Shown here one piece after another: positions 9,383 to 18,125 of a stretch of DNA of 64,000 bases. The DNA is taken from the NCBI GenBank assembly GCA_964250755.1, contig CAXUHB010000010.1, positions 49,169-113,168 of the forward strand, read 5' to 3'. Origin of the DNA: DASWOJ01 sp964250755 (GTDB lineage: Bacteria > Pseudomonadota > Alphaproteobacteria > Acetobacterales > Acetobacteraceae). The position numbers were made by a program, and so were the translations under genes. Within the stretch, counting starts at the first letter, position 1. Every line of letters begins with the position of its first letter. The notes beneath the pieces are model-generated. The model searched no databases. It was not told the DNA's origin and saw only the letters and a list, made by a program, of their open reading frames with translations.

Positions 9383-9924
9383 TCCTGCACCTGACACCTG
9401 GCCTGAACTCCATCGAGGTCCACGTCCACGACGAGCACGGCTGGTCCGAGGCCCTCACCGTCGCGCCGCGTGCCATTGCGCCGGCCCTTGCCGCACCTGC
9501 TGCTCCACCCGCTGCCTCCAGTCCAGCAGCAGGCCGCACAGGCAGGCGCATGCTCCTCATAGTGCCAATGGCGGCCGTCGTCTGCGGGTTCGTCGGATAC
9601 CAGGTCGGCTCGCGAGCGGACGCGACGGGGCGGGACATTGCGCGGGCCGCCCTGCGTCACTCCTCCGCGGCGGAACCCCGCAATGCCCCGACCCTCCGAT
9701 GGCCGGGCAGCGATGCCCAGCCGCAGTTGGCAATGCCGCCCACGCGGCCCGGGGCGCTGCAGCCTGAAAGCGCGGCCGATCCGGCTCAGGCCGCCATGCC
9801 GGTCGAGGTAGCGCGGGCGCTGGCGCAACAGCCTTCCGTGGCGCCGTACCGGAACGTGCCCGTCCCGGCCACTGCCCCGCAACCCGCCGCCCCGGCTGGC
9901 GGCAACCCGTTCGGCCTGGAGTAG
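9379..9924 (+). CDS. Single-span Pro/Ala-rich protein, unknown
   Basis: A 181-residue protein with one clear membrane segment near residues 58-75 (MLLIVPMAAVVCGFVG), a short cytoplasmic-looking N-terminus and a long Ala/Pro-rich C-terminal tail that would lie in the periplasm. Not recognised. It is translationally coupled to dotM by an ATGA overlap. The slot between trbA and trbC in IncI plasmids holds trbB, a disulphide isomerase, but no CxxC is present here. Confidence 0.6.
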   Translation: MILHLTPGLNSIEVHVHDEHGWSEALTVAPRAIAPALAAPAAPPAASSPAAGRTGRRMLLIVPMAAVVCGFVGYQVGSRADATGRDIARAALRHSSAAEPRNAPTLRWPGSDAQPQLAMPPTRPGALQPESAADPAQAAMPVEVARALAQQPSVAPYRNVPVPATAPQPAAPAGGNPFGLE

Positions 9925-9934
9925 GAGGCGTCCC

Positions 9935-10318
9935 ATGCAGCAAGGCCCCTCCTTGAACTTCTGGCAGGTCCGTGGCTTCGAGGTTGTGGACGCCGTGGGC
10001 GCGGTCCTGCGGTGGGCGCAGCAGGCGCGGGGCTACCGATGCACCGAGGCATGCGTGGCGGAGCTGCTGAGCCTGCGCAGCGTCGCCTCCATCGTGCAGG
10101 ACCGGCGCCTGCCGGTGCCGTGGGCCGGCGAGGGGCGCTTCGTGAGCCTCAAGGGCATCCCACCTTCCGTGCTCGATCCCCTGCGCAGCTACCTCGATGG
10201 GCTCAACGGCTACGACCGGCGCCTGCCGGCCGACCGGCAACGTACTGACCAGCCCTGCAAGCACCACGAGTTCGCCCTGTCGTCCCTTGGTGACGTCCGG
10301 CCGGGAGCCGGGGCATGA
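9935..10318 (+). CDS. Unknown 127-residue protein before dotL
   Basis: A small soluble protein with a strong ribosome site (TAGGAGG, 6 nt before the ATG). It has two conserved-looking Cys near residues 36 and 40 (RCTEAC) and a third near the end. No known domain is recognised. Its stop overlaps the dotL start (ATGA), so it is likely made together with the coupling protein. Confidence 0.6.
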   Translation: MQQGPSLNFWQVRGFEVVDAVGAVLRWAQQARGYRCTEACVAELLSLRSVASIVQDRRLPVPWAGEGRFVSLKGIPPSVLDPLRSYLDGLNGYDRRLPADRQRTDQPCKHHEFALSSLGDVRPGAGA

Positions 10319-12699
10319 CGGCCCGCCACACCCTCGGGCCCGACACCCAGTACGAGCGCGCCGGCGGGGACCTCTACCGGGAGACGCGCGGCGGGTTCGT
10401 CCGGCTGCGCGAGTTCCTGAAGTCGTCGGCCTCGGCCGGCGTGCTCGCCATGGCTGCGGTTGCGGTTGCGGCCCAGCCCGGAACGGTGGACCTGCTGCTG
10501 CCGGCGTCGGCGCTGTTCGCAGGCTGGGTGCTGACCCGGCGCGTGGTGCTGCCCCTGCGGCTGCCCATCACCGCCCGCCGCCGCGACCCGAACTACCCGC
10601 ACCCCAAGGACCGCCGCCCGCGCCTGGCCGCCGGCATCCTCTACGTCGGAAGGGACCACCGCACGGGCCAGGAGCTGTGGATCAGCAACGAGGACGGCCG
10701 CCAGCACGTCGCCGTGCCCGGCACCACTGGCGCCGGCAAGACCGTGGCCCTGGTCAGCCTGTGCGCAAACGCGCTGTCCTGGGGATCGGGCTTCATCTTC
10801 GTAGACGGCAAGGCGGACAACCGCCTGTACGCGGAGGTGCTGGCGCTGGCCCGCCGCTACGGCCGCGAGGACGACGTGCTCGCGCTCAACTTCCTGGTGG
10901 CATCCGGGAACAAGCACTCGCACACCTTCAACCCCTTCGCCTGGGGCAACGCCGACGTGATCCGCGAGCTGCTGGTCAGCCAGATCGAGGCCAACCCGCA
11001 GGGCGCCGGCGGCAACCACGTGTTCCTGCAACGCGCCGTCGCGCTCATGGGCGCGCTCACCCCGGTGCTGGTGTGGATGCGCGACGCCAAGGGCGTCGCC
11101 ATCGACATCGACAGCATCCGCTTCGCGACCGACCTGGAAAGCATCGTCTCTCTCGCCAAGGACCGCCAGTTCCGCCGGCGTGACCCGGCCAGCGGCGCCA
11201 TCACCTTCACGCCGGTGCCGGACATCAACGAGGCGCTGCTCTACCCCTTGCGGTCCTACCTCGGCGAGAGCGGCGGATACGACCTGACGCAGCCCGTCCA
11301 CAAGCAGCGCTCGGACGAGCCGGCCAAGCAGCACTCCTTCGTGGTGATGCACTTCTCGGCCACCTTCACCCAGCTCGCGGTGTCCCTGGGCCACATCTTC
11401 CGCTGCGAGATCGGCGACATCGACATGCGCGACGTGGTGCTGAACCGCCGCATCCTGGTTGTGAACCTGCCCGCGCTGGAGAACTCCGGCGAGACCACGC
11501 AGGCGCTGGGCAAGCTGGTGGTGGCCAGCTTGCGGAACATGATGGCGCAGACGCTCGGCGCAGACCTGGAGGGTGACTACGAGGAGGTGATCGAGAACAA
11601 GGCGCACACGGCGCCGACGCCCTGCCCGGTCGTGTTCGACGAAGCCGGCTACTACCTGCCTGGCGGCGCGGACAAGATGCTTGCGATGGGCCGCGGCCTC
11701 GGCTTCATGTTCTACCTCGGCTTCCAGGAGGTGCCGGGCTTGAAGGCCCGGGTGGGCGAAGCGGTCTACTCGCTGCTCGGCAACGCCAACTTCCAGATCC
11801 TGATGCGCCTGCAGGAGGGCAGCGAGACCCGGAAATATGTCGAGCAGACCGTGGGCGACACGCACGTGACCCAGGCCGGAGGCTTCAGCGCCACCGAGTT
11901 CGGGGGCTTCCGGGAAAGCATGAACGCCGACATCCGGCAGACCTATCGTGTCAACTGGAACGACCTGCGCAACCTGATCGAAGGCGAGGCAATCATCGTA
12001 TTCGGCAAGGAGCGGGTCTACGCCAAGCTTCTGCACGTCGAGACGGCGGACCGCGGGCCGTTGCGCATGAACCGCCCGTTGCCGCTGCGCCCGCCGGAGC
12101 CGGGCGAGGTGCGCCGGGACAGTGAGCGGGTGGCCCGCATCGCCGGCCACCTTGCCGCAGGCCGTGCCGCGCGGACGCTCGACACTCCGCCGTCGCCCAC
12201 TCTCGATGCCATGCTGCTGTCCCTGAAGGAGGGCATGGCCCAGCTGGAGCCTGTGCCGGTCAGCGACATGGTGCGGGCTGCCATCCTATTGCTGAAGGAC
12301 GTGGACGCCGATGCCCCGGCATCGGTGCCTGCCCCCACCGCTGGGCCGTCAAGCCCGGACCAAGTCGTGGAGGACACGCCCTACACCCCGATGCTGGAGA
12401 GTGTGGCCAAGCCTGCCGGCACGGTTCAGCCCGTTTCCGAAGTCCCGAATGGGGTGCCACCTCCTAATTTCGTGCGAGAGGTCGCGGCCATTGAGGTCGC
12501 CATGGGCAGCTCGCCGGCCGAGGCCCGGATCAAGGCGGACCAGACAGCGGCGACGCTGGAAGCAGGCCGGGTCGATGCCGCGCTGCCCGGGTTGCCCGCG
12601 CTCTCACCCGCCGAATTCCTCCAGGAGGTCGAGGCGCTGACGGCCCTGGTCGAAGCCATCGCATGCCGGTCGGTGCCGAAGGCCCTTGCCGCCGATTAG
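10315..12699 (+). CDS. dotL: DotL/IcmO-type coupling ATPase (T4CP)
   Basis: A 794-residue coupling protein of the DotL/TrbC (IncI) family. Two N-terminal membrane segments (about residues 40-80) precede the RecA-like domain with Walker A GTTGAGKT at 136-143 and a Walker B region at PVVFDEAGYYL. The C-terminal ~180 residues are low-complexity and acidic, the usual adaptor-binding tail. It brings the relaxase-DNA complex to the channel. It is the last gene of the dot operon and converges with the relaxase gene. Confidence 0.92.
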   Translation: MTARHTLGPDTQYERAGGDLYRETRGGFVRLREFLKSSASAGVLAMAAVAVAAQPGTVDLLLPASALFAGWVLTRRVVLPLRLPITARRRDPNYPHPKDRRPRLAAGILYVGRDHRTGQELWISNEDGRQHVAVPGTTGAGKTVALVSLCANALSWGSGFIFVDGKADNRLYAEVLALARRYGREDDVLALNFLVASGNKHSHTFNPFAWGNADVIRELLVSQIEANPQGAGGNHVFLQRAVALMGALTPVLVWMRDAKGVAIDIDSIRFATDLESIVSLAKDRQFRRRDPASGAITFTPVPDINEALLYPLRSYLGESGGYDLTQPVHKQRSDEPAKQHSFVVMHFSATFTQLAVSLGHIFRCEIGDIDMRDVVLNRRILVVNLPALENSGETTQALGKLVVASLRNMMAQTLGADLEGDYEEVIENKAHTAPTPCPVVFDEAGYYLPGGADKMLAMGRGLGFMFYLGFQEVPGLKARVGEAVYSLLGNANFQILMRLQEGSETRKYVEQTVGDTHVTQAGGFSATEFGGFRESMNADIRQTYRVNWNDLRNLIEGEAIIVFGKERVYAKLLHVETADRGPLRMNRPLPLRPPEPGEVRRDSERVARIAGHLAAGRAARTLDTPPSPTLDAMLLSLKEGMAQLEPVPVSDMVRAAILLLKDVDADAPASVPAPTAGPSSPDQVVEDTPYTPMLESVAKPAGTVQPVSEVPNGVPPPNFVREVAAIEVAMGSSPAEARIKADQTAATLEAGRVDAALPGLPALSPAEFLQEVEALTALVEAIACRSVPKALAAD

Positions 12700-12703
12700 G
12701 ATT

Positions 12704-12771
12704 GGACCCAACCGCTCCGGTCCACCACGCGACACATCAGGAACACGCACGTCTTGTGAGCGGCTGGGTCC
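12704..12771. terminator. Inverted repeat between convergent dotL and relaxase
   Basis: GGACCCAACCGCTC (12704-12717) pairs with GAGCGGCTGGGTCC (12758-12771), 13 of 14 positions, around a 40-nt loop. It lies in the 129-bp gap between two convergent genes. There is no T-run, so it may be a Rho-dependent or bidirectional stop, or a protein-binding site. Confidence 0.45.
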
Positions 12772-12828
12772 GTTAGGGTGGAGCAAAGCGAGAGCAGTGG
12801 ACAGGCCAACGCTGCGCCGTCGGCCTGC

Positions 12829-15800
12829 TCAGTATGGACTCGGGCTGAGGCTCGGCCGCGCCGCCTGCTCATCCTGTGTTCGGTGCGTTCTGGCGGCCTC
12901 GATGCCACGCTGTGCGATCCCGGTGGCGTGGTTCTGCACGGAGCGCAGCAGCATCTCGACTTCACGGCCCAGTTCGGTGACGGCCTCGCCACTGCGCGCC
13001 AGCGCGTCGTTCAACGCTCCGATCTGGTGCTGTAGCGCCTCCCGCGTGTTCGCATCACGGACCAGTACCCGAGCCTCGGCACCGTAATGCCGTCCCTCGA
13101 CGCTTTGCGACTGAAGGAGGTGCTCGTAGTGCATGAACCCTTCCACCGCTTCCTGGTGCCGCCGACGTGGCCCGTCGATCAAGTCGATGCCGAGCGCCTT
13201 GTAGGGCTTCCGGCTCATGTCCTCGGCCACCCTGTCCCAGAGATGCTCTGACGTGATCGGGGAAGCGTCGCCCAGCGCCCGGCTGCGCTTGACCGCTTCG
13301 AACACCGCAGCCTCCGCGACCATCGTGTAGACTTGGGTGACGTGCCGACTCTCGGCGGTGTAGGCCTTGAACGCCGTGATGCCCGCCGTGCCGCGCGGCA
13401 GCGCGTTGATGTGCTCGCCCGCCGTGATGCCCTGCGCCGCATCAACCGTCAGCGCGTGCCCGAAGCCAAGCAGCAGGCGGTCGGAGCGCGGGTCCTTAAG
13501 CCGCCGCCACTCCACTTCGCCCTCCTGCCCGTCCGCGTTGCGCATCACCACGCCGCGGCTGGTCCAGCCCGTGACCTCCACGATGTCGCCGTTGCTTCCG
13601 ATGAAGCCGGGCCTGCCCTCGATCCGGGCCGAGGTCTTGCGGAACAGCCGCACACGGTCACCGGTGGCCAAGGGCATGTCATAGGTCTCGCCGCGCTGAT
13701 CGACGGCCCGGTACACGCGCTCGTCGTCGCCAAGCTCGCCACGGGCCTTGAGCCGGGCGCGCACGGCGCGGCTGATGTCGGCAGCGTCCTCGTTGGTCAG
13801 CGCCGAAATGGTGATGCCCAGCTTGGCCGCTTTTCCTCCGGCGGCGCGCAGGACGTCGCGGCGGCGCATGTAGAGGTCGGCGACTCTCTCGACCACCTGG
13901 TCCTGGTCGCCGCCGACGAGCACGACCGTGCCGTCGTCCCGCTTCATCCGGAGCGCCTGCTGCAACTCGCCGAGGCGTCGCTTCTGCCGGTCCCTCAAGC
14001 TCGCGGACGGCCCGAGGTCCGTGCCGCGAAACAGGCCGGCGATCTGCCGGCCGCGGGCGGTCTCCTGCCGCACGGTGGTCAGCAGTTCGGGCAGCGCCGC
14101 CTTGGGCAGCACGCGGCGCAGCAGCTCGATGGTGTCGCCGGCCTCGATGGCCTGGCACTGCTCGCGGTCGCCCAGGGCCTTGATCGTGAGGCCATATTGG
14201 GCCTGCAGCTCCAGCAGGCGCAGCATCTGCCGCGGCGCGACTTGGCTCACCTCGTCGATCACCAGCACGGTGTTGGGGCTGAGCTGGAGGGAGCCGTCCT
14301 CGACGGCACCGAGGAGCGGCGCCAGGGCCAGGGTCTTGCAGATCCCGGCGTCCCGCAGCGCATCGGCCTGCCGCCAAGCCACGGCCGTGCCGATCATCTC
14401 CCGGCCGCCCTCTCCGTAGGTCGTGTCAGCCTGGTAGGCGGCGACCAGCGGCCTCAGCAGCGTCGTCTTGCCCGACCCGGCCGCCCCGGTGAGGAGGGTG
14501 AGGCGTCCGCCAGTGCCCAAGGCGTAGATCGCCGCTTCCTGCGCTGCGCCGTGTTCCTGCCCGCGCCCGAAATCCAGGCCGGACGCGACGATCGCGGACC
14601 GGATCGCTGCCGGCGACAGGGCGGCGGCATTGTCCAGGGCTGCCGCTTTCGCCTGGACGGCGAGCGTCCTCTCGACGCGGACCTGGGCGGTGTTGGTGAC
14701 GCGCAGCTTCTCGTCCGAAAGGCGGACGACCAGCGCGGCGTGCTCGCCCCGGATCGTGACGCCGCGCTCCTCGATCAGCCGGACCACGCAGTCGATGTCG
14801 GCCGGGCCGCCGGCGATGCCGGTGCCGATCAGCCCGCGGGTGGCATACAGGCGCAGCTTGTCGTGCTCCAGCACCGCCGCGGTCTCGAACTCGCGCGCGA
14901 CATGCCGGGCTGCGAAGGCGTAGGCACGCTCGAACCGTTCAGCGTCGCTGAGGGCCGGCGCTGCAGCGTCCTCCAGCACCGTCCGGTGATGCCAGTCCAT
15001 CGCACGGGCCTGGTCGCGCCAGACCTCCCGGTCCGTGCGGCCGTCCTGCTTGGACTTGCGCTCGGCGACGGCCGCCGCGGACAGCAGGCCGAACTTGCGC
15101 TCTGCTGGAAGCTCGTTCCAGTCCAGGCCCTGCTCCCTGGCGAAGCGCCTGGCGTTGCGCTCGGTCTGCCGCCGGCCCTTGCTGAAGGCGTCCACCGCCG
15201 CCTGCGGGACCGCTGGCAGCATGATGGCCTCCTCGCGGGCATCGTATGCGGTGCGGATGCCAAGCCGGCGTAATTCATCCCCAAGGCGGGCCTGGAAGTA
15301 GGCTCCAAACTCGTGGACCCGGTCCTGCAGCCGCTGGGTGTCGAGCGAGCCGATCCGCCCCTCGTCGGTCACGACCAGGTTGAAGAAGCCATTGTGGATG
15401 TGGGCGTGGGGATCGCCTGGGACCGGTATGTCCGCGAGGTAGGTGGTCCCGCTCGGCCCGTCCTGGACCTGCATGGTAGGCCGGGCGTTGTGGTGGCGGA
15501 AGCTGACCCAGCCGACCGCGCCAGGGTCGGCCCCCTCCTCCCCGCCCGCCCCCTTCCTGGCCCAGCCGATCTCGCGGGCGACGTAGCGCATGGTGGCGTC
15601 GTTCGCCCGGTCTATGGCGTTCCAGATCAGCGCGGCCTCGGCCGGCGTCGCCGCGAACTCCGCTGCGAGGGTGACCGACTTGTGCGGCGCCACCGTGAGG
15701 TCGTAGGCGCTGTTCTTGCGGGCGTGCCGTGACCAGGCTTCTCCCGTGTCCGCCCGCTTGGCCTCGAATAGCCGGTCGAGGTCGGCGTCCCGCGGAGGCC

Positions 15801-16041
15801 GGCTCGGGTCGATGCCGAGGGCGGCGGCGATGGACCGCGGCATGTCCGGCCGCCAGCTCGCCCGGCTGTCGCGGCGCGTGTAGTAGGACGTGAGCCGTCC
15901 GCCGGGGTCGAGCTGCGGCCCGCCACCGGGGCTGATGCCGACCAGCGCAGCATCCCCGTCCGGCGCCCGGTTGTGCTCGGTGAAGTAGGCGCGGATGAGC
16001 TTGCCCGCGGACGCCGCCGCGAGCTTGCGGAACGTCATCAT
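12829..16041 (-). CDS. MobF-family relaxase-helicase (TrwC/TraA type)
   Basis: A 1,070-residue bifunctional transfer protein. The N-terminal relaxase domain has candidate nicking tyrosines at Tyr19 and Tyr53/54 (TSYYTRR) and the three-histidine metal site PHAHIH near residue 212. The C-terminal part is a RecD-like helicase with Walker A TGAAGSGKTT near residues 512-521 and Walker B LVIDEVSQ. It nicks oriT, stays bound to the 5' end and unwinds the strand. Its ATG overlaps the stop of the small upstream gene (ATGA). MobF relaxases usually travel with T- or F-type secretion systems, so its pairing with a Dot/Icm system is notable. Confidence 0.93.
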   Translation of the reverse strand: MMTFRKLAAASAGKLIRAYFTEHNRAPDGDAALVGISPGGGPQLDPGGRLTSYYTRRDSRASWRPDMPRSIAAALGIDPSRPPRDADLDRLFEAKRADTGEAWSRHARKNSAYDLTVAPHKSVTLAAEFAATPAEAALIWNAIDRANDATMRYVAREIGWARKGAGGEEGADPGAVGWVSFRHHNARPTMQVQDGPSGTTYLADIPVPGDPHAHIHNGFFNLVVTDEGRIGSLDTQRLQDRVHEFGAYFQARLGDELRRLGIRTAYDAREEAIMLPAVPQAAVDAFSKGRRQTERNARRFAREQGLDWNELPAERKFGLLSAAAVAERKSKQDGRTDREVWRDQARAMDWHHRTVLEDAAAPALSDAERFERAYAFAARHVAREFETAAVLEHDKLRLYATRGLIGTGIAGGPADIDCVVRLIEERGVTIRGEHAALVVRLSDEKLRVTNTAQVRVERTLAVQAKAAALDNAAALSPAAIRSAIVASGLDFGRGQEHGAAQEAAIYALGTGGRLTLLTGAAGSGKTTLLRPLVAAYQADTTYGEGGREMIGTAVAWRQADALRDAGICKTLALAPLLGAVEDGSLQLSPNTVLVIDEVSQVAPRQMLRLLELQAQYGLTIKALGDREQCQAIEAGDTIELLRRVLPKAALPELLTTVRQETARGRQIAGLFRGTDLGPSASLRDRQKRRLGELQQALRMKRDDGTVVLVGGDQDQVVERVADLYMRRRDVLRAAGGKAAKLGITISALTNEDAADISRAVRARLKARGELGDDERVYRAVDQRGETYDMPLATGDRVRLFRKTSARIEGRPGFIGSNGDIVEVTGWTSRGVVMRNADGQEGEVEWRRLKDPRSDRLLLGFGHALTVDAAQGITAGEHINALPRGTAGITAFKAYTAESRHVTQVYTMVAEAAVFEAVKRSRALGDASPITSEHLWDRVAEDMSRKPYKALGIDLIDGPRRRHQEAVEGFMHYEHLLQSQSVEGRHYGAEARVLVRDANTREALQHQIGALNDALARSGEAVTELGREVEMLLRSVQNHATGIAQRGIEAARTHRTQDEQAARPSLSPSPY

Positions 16042-16388
16042 GTGCGGCTACGGCCGTCCGATTGGTGGCCGGCCCCGTCGCGGCCCGGGGCGTCCAGGCC
16101 GTCCCGGATTGCGGCAACGAGATCACCAGGCAGGTCGCGGCCCAGCTTGCCGATCGCCAGGATCAGCTCCTTGAGGTAGCGGGTCTGGTCATCCAGGCGG
16201 GTGATCAGCTCGCCGACCTGCGTTGCGAGGCTTGGGCCATTGCTCGGCTTCACGGCCGTGAGGACCTGTAGGATCGAACGGGTCTGCTCGCCCTGCACCA
16301 CGAGCAACTGGAGGATCAGCCCCAGGCGGTCGCCGCCGTCTGCACCTTCATCCCGGTCGCCCTCCGCTTGAGCCGTCGCCATCACCAT
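16038..16388 (-). CDS. Small relaxosome accessory candidate (mobC position)
   Basis: A 116-residue helical protein read from the ATG with GGAGG 6 nt upstream; a longer frame exists but has no ribosome site. It is rich in Leu/Gln heptads (LGLILQLLVVQGEQT and LDDQTRYLKELI), suggesting a coiled coil, and ends in a charged tail. Family not recognised. Position and ATGA coupling to the relaxase next to the divergent oriT candidate suggest a nicking accessory or oriT-binding role, like MobC or TraJ. Confidence 0.65.
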   Translation of the reverse strand: MVMATAQAEGDRDEGADGGDRLGLILQLLVVQGEQTRSILQVLTAVKPSNGPSLATQVGELITRLDDQTRYLKELILAIGKLGRDLPGDLVAAIRDGLDAPGRDGAGHQSDGRSRT

Positions 16389-16423
16389 CGTCCGCCTCCA
16401 TGCACGCTGGAGCGTGGGGGAGG

Positions 16424-16437
16424 CGGTTGCGAACCAC
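16424..16437 (-). promoter_or_regulatory. Transfer-regulon motif upstream of relaxase operon
   Basis: Read on the minus strand this is GTGGTTCGCAACCG, matching the motif before dotD. It lies about 36 nt before the ATG of the accessory-relaxase operon, nearly the same distance as in front of dotD. Confidence 0.5.
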
Positions 16438-16674
16438 GTTGACGGCGCAGCCCTTGCTGAACGGGAGCATGGGCCGGTGCCGGAAAGTGCCGTCCAGGGA
16501 CCGGGCGCCCTGCACTTCCAGTGCAATGGTGTATAGCCGCCTTCCTCACCGTCCCGCTGCTGTCCGATAGCGCCACTACAGCAGCGGCATAGCCGTGCCA
16601 TGGTTGTTCGACAGCCGGCCCACAGCCGCGGCGGCAGCCGAGAAAAGTCGCGTCAGCCTGGAAAAACCCGGCGC

Positions 16675-16693
16675 TGGTTCGCAATGGGCCGGC
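16675..16693 (+). promoter_or_regulatory. Transfer-regulon motif upstream of mobilisation operon
   Basis: TGGTTCGCAATGGGCCGGC lies 13 nt before the first gene of the plus-strand operon. Seventeen bases (GTTCGCAATGGGCCGGC) recur exactly at 18823-18839. Confidence 0.5.
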
Positions 16694-16706
16694 AGACGCT
16701 CTCGCC

Positions 16707-17294
16707 ATGGTGGACCGCACCCTCGAACAGATCATGGCCCGGACGCGCAAGCGCCACGGTGCGAGCAGGTCGGACGCCTACCGCTGGCTCCACCAGAGGC
16801 ATCGCCAGCTGATGGCGACCTTCACCGCGTTTCCGCCCGTGTGGACGGACGTGGCTGCCACGATGGCTGCGAAGGGCATCACCGGCGGACGGGGGCGTCC
16901 CCTCACGGGCGAAGCTGTGCGGCGGATCTGGGAAAGGGTCTGTCGTGACCTCGAAGCCGCGGCGGCGCTGCAAAGGACAGGGGTGCGGCCCGGCAAGGCC
17001 AATCGGACCAGCACGGCTGCTGGATGGCACCCGATCCCCATCCCTGCGCAGGCTGCCACGCCAATCCCTTCCTCGCCTGATCCGCCGGTTGCACAGCCTG
17101 GCTTGCTGACCCGCATCGGGCGGTCCCTCGGGGGTAGCTCCTCCCGCCAGGCCGAGGACGCTGCGGAGGCCCTTCAGGCCGCCGACCCAGCACCGCCTGC
17201 CCTGCCCCGCGAGGGAGGCCCCCTTACCCCTGAGCAGGTGAGAGCCATGAAGGCAGACCTTCAGCGCACCCTGGACGAACGCAGCGGCCGTTAG
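16707..17294 (+). CDS. Basic mobilisation protein candidate (TraK position)
   Basis: A 195-residue protein with a basic N-terminal ~85 residues that end in a helical segment GEAVRRIWERVCRDL after a GRGRPLT turn, compatible with DNA binding, and a Pro/Ser-rich linker with an acidic tail. Not recognised by family. It is the first gene of an operon that faces the relaxase operon across the oriT candidate, the position of traK (oriT-binding) in IncP plasmids. No good ribosome site precedes the ATG, so the mRNA may be nearly leaderless. Confidence 0.6.
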   Translation: MVDRTLEQIMARTRKRHGASRSDAYRWLHQRHRQLMATFTAFPPVWTDVAATMAAKGITGGRGRPLTGEAVRRIWERVCRDLEAAAALQRTGVRPGKANRTSTAAGWHPIPIPAQAATPIPSSPDPPVAQPGLLTRIGRSLGGSSSRQAEDAAEALQAADPAPPALPREGGPLTPEQVRAMKADLQRTLDERSGR

Positions 17295-17315
17295 CCGCCA
17301 GCAGTGGAGAGGAAC

Positions 17316-18125
17316 ATGGACGGCATGGAAAAGGGCACAGGTCGCCCCCGCAAGGCAGTTGAGGAAAGCGGCGCGGCCGGTCAGGTCCTCGCGGTGCGGA
17401 TGGGACGCGGCCGGACCGGCGGCAGCACGCTCCTCGACTGGCTGGTGCAGCGCGCCCGGACCGAAGGTCGCGGGGTGGCCATCGGCGACGGGGACCGGCG
17501 CAACCCGACCTTGGCCGGGCTGTATCCTCCCGGCGCCTCGGGTGGCGCGACCCAGCCCGCAACGGACGAGACGGCCGACGTGAAGGACTGGATCACGGCG
17601 CAGCTGTCCCAGATGGTCTCCCTGCGCACCTCGCTGGTCCTCGACCTGGGCGGCGGTGACCGCGTGCTGTCCGAGTACGGCCGGGACCTCGGGCTGGTGG
17701 ACTTCTGCGCCATGGCTGGCGTCGAGCCGCTGGCGCTGTTCATGAGCGGGCCGGAGATGGACGACTTCGAGCACGTCCTCGCCATTTGGCAGGCCGGCTA
17801 TTTCCGGCCTGGCCGTGCGGTACTGGTGTTCAACGAGCACCTGGTCGCGGGAGGACGCACACCCACGGGTGCATTCGACGCGATCATGAACCGCCCGGAG
17901 ATGGACCAGATGATGGCCGAGGGCTTGCGGGTGATCTTCATGCCGCGCCTGCCCTGCATGACCGAGATGCGGCGGGCCGGGCTGAGCTTCCTGGACGCGG
18001 TGGCGAACAAGGCGGGGGTGGACGGCAAGCCGCTCGACCCGGTGCGGCAGTTCATGGTCAGCAGCTGGCACAGGCGGATGCTGGAGCAGTTCAGCAAGCG
18101 CGGCGCCTTGGACTGGTTGCCATGA
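17316..18125 (+). CDS. ParA/TraL-like NTPase with degenerate P-loop
   Basis: A 269-residue protein with the ParA-like layout: an N-terminal strand and glycine loop (VRMGRGRTGGST), a switch-like DGDRRNPTL, and a later LVLDLGGGD. The P-loop has lost the signature and catalytic lysines expected in KGGxGKS/T, so it may bind nucleotide weakly or act only as a scaffold. In IncP plasmids the equivalent slot after traK holds traL, also ParA-like. The start is the ATG with GGAG 6 nt upstream. It overlaps the next gene (ATGA). Confidence 0.65.
   Translation: MDGMEKGTGRPRKAVEESGAAGQVLAVRMGRGRTGGSTLLDWLVQRARTEGRGVAIGDGDRRNPTLAGLYPPGASGGATQPATDETADVKDWITAQLSQMVSLRTSLVLDLGGGDRVLSEYGRDLGLVDFCAMAGVEPLALFMSGPEMDDFEHVLAIWQAGYFRPGRAVLVFNEHLVAGGRTPTGAFDAIMNRPEMDQMMAEGLRVIFMPRLPCMTEMRRAGLSFLDAVANKAGVDGKPLDPVRQFMVSSWHRRMLEQFSKRGALDWLP

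Larger units (their letters stand above)
16389..16706. other. Putative oriT: divergent relaxase/mobilisation intergenic region
   Basis: 318 bp without a gene between the divergent relaxase operon and the plus-strand mobilisation operon, the place where IncP-type plasmids carry oriT. It holds an imperfect inverted repeat (16394-16424, arms around CACGCT/AGCGTG), the 11-bp palindrome-like GGTTGCGAACC next to it (16425-16435), and a second copy of the same motif at 16675. The nick site cannot be named from sequence alone. Confidence 0.5.

Noticed and set aside
9935..10318. IcmJ/DotN or TrbB identity for the gene before dotL
   Set aside because: The size and cysteine pattern do not match either family, so it is left as unknown.
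10210..12150. 646-codon minus-strand frame opposite dotL
   Set aside because: His/Ala/Gly/Val-rich antisense sequence; dotL on the other strand has Walker motifs and operon overlaps.
13333..15273. 646-codon plus-strand frame opposite the relaxase gene
   Set aside because: It is the antisense shadow of a clear MobF relaxase-helicase with intact motifs.
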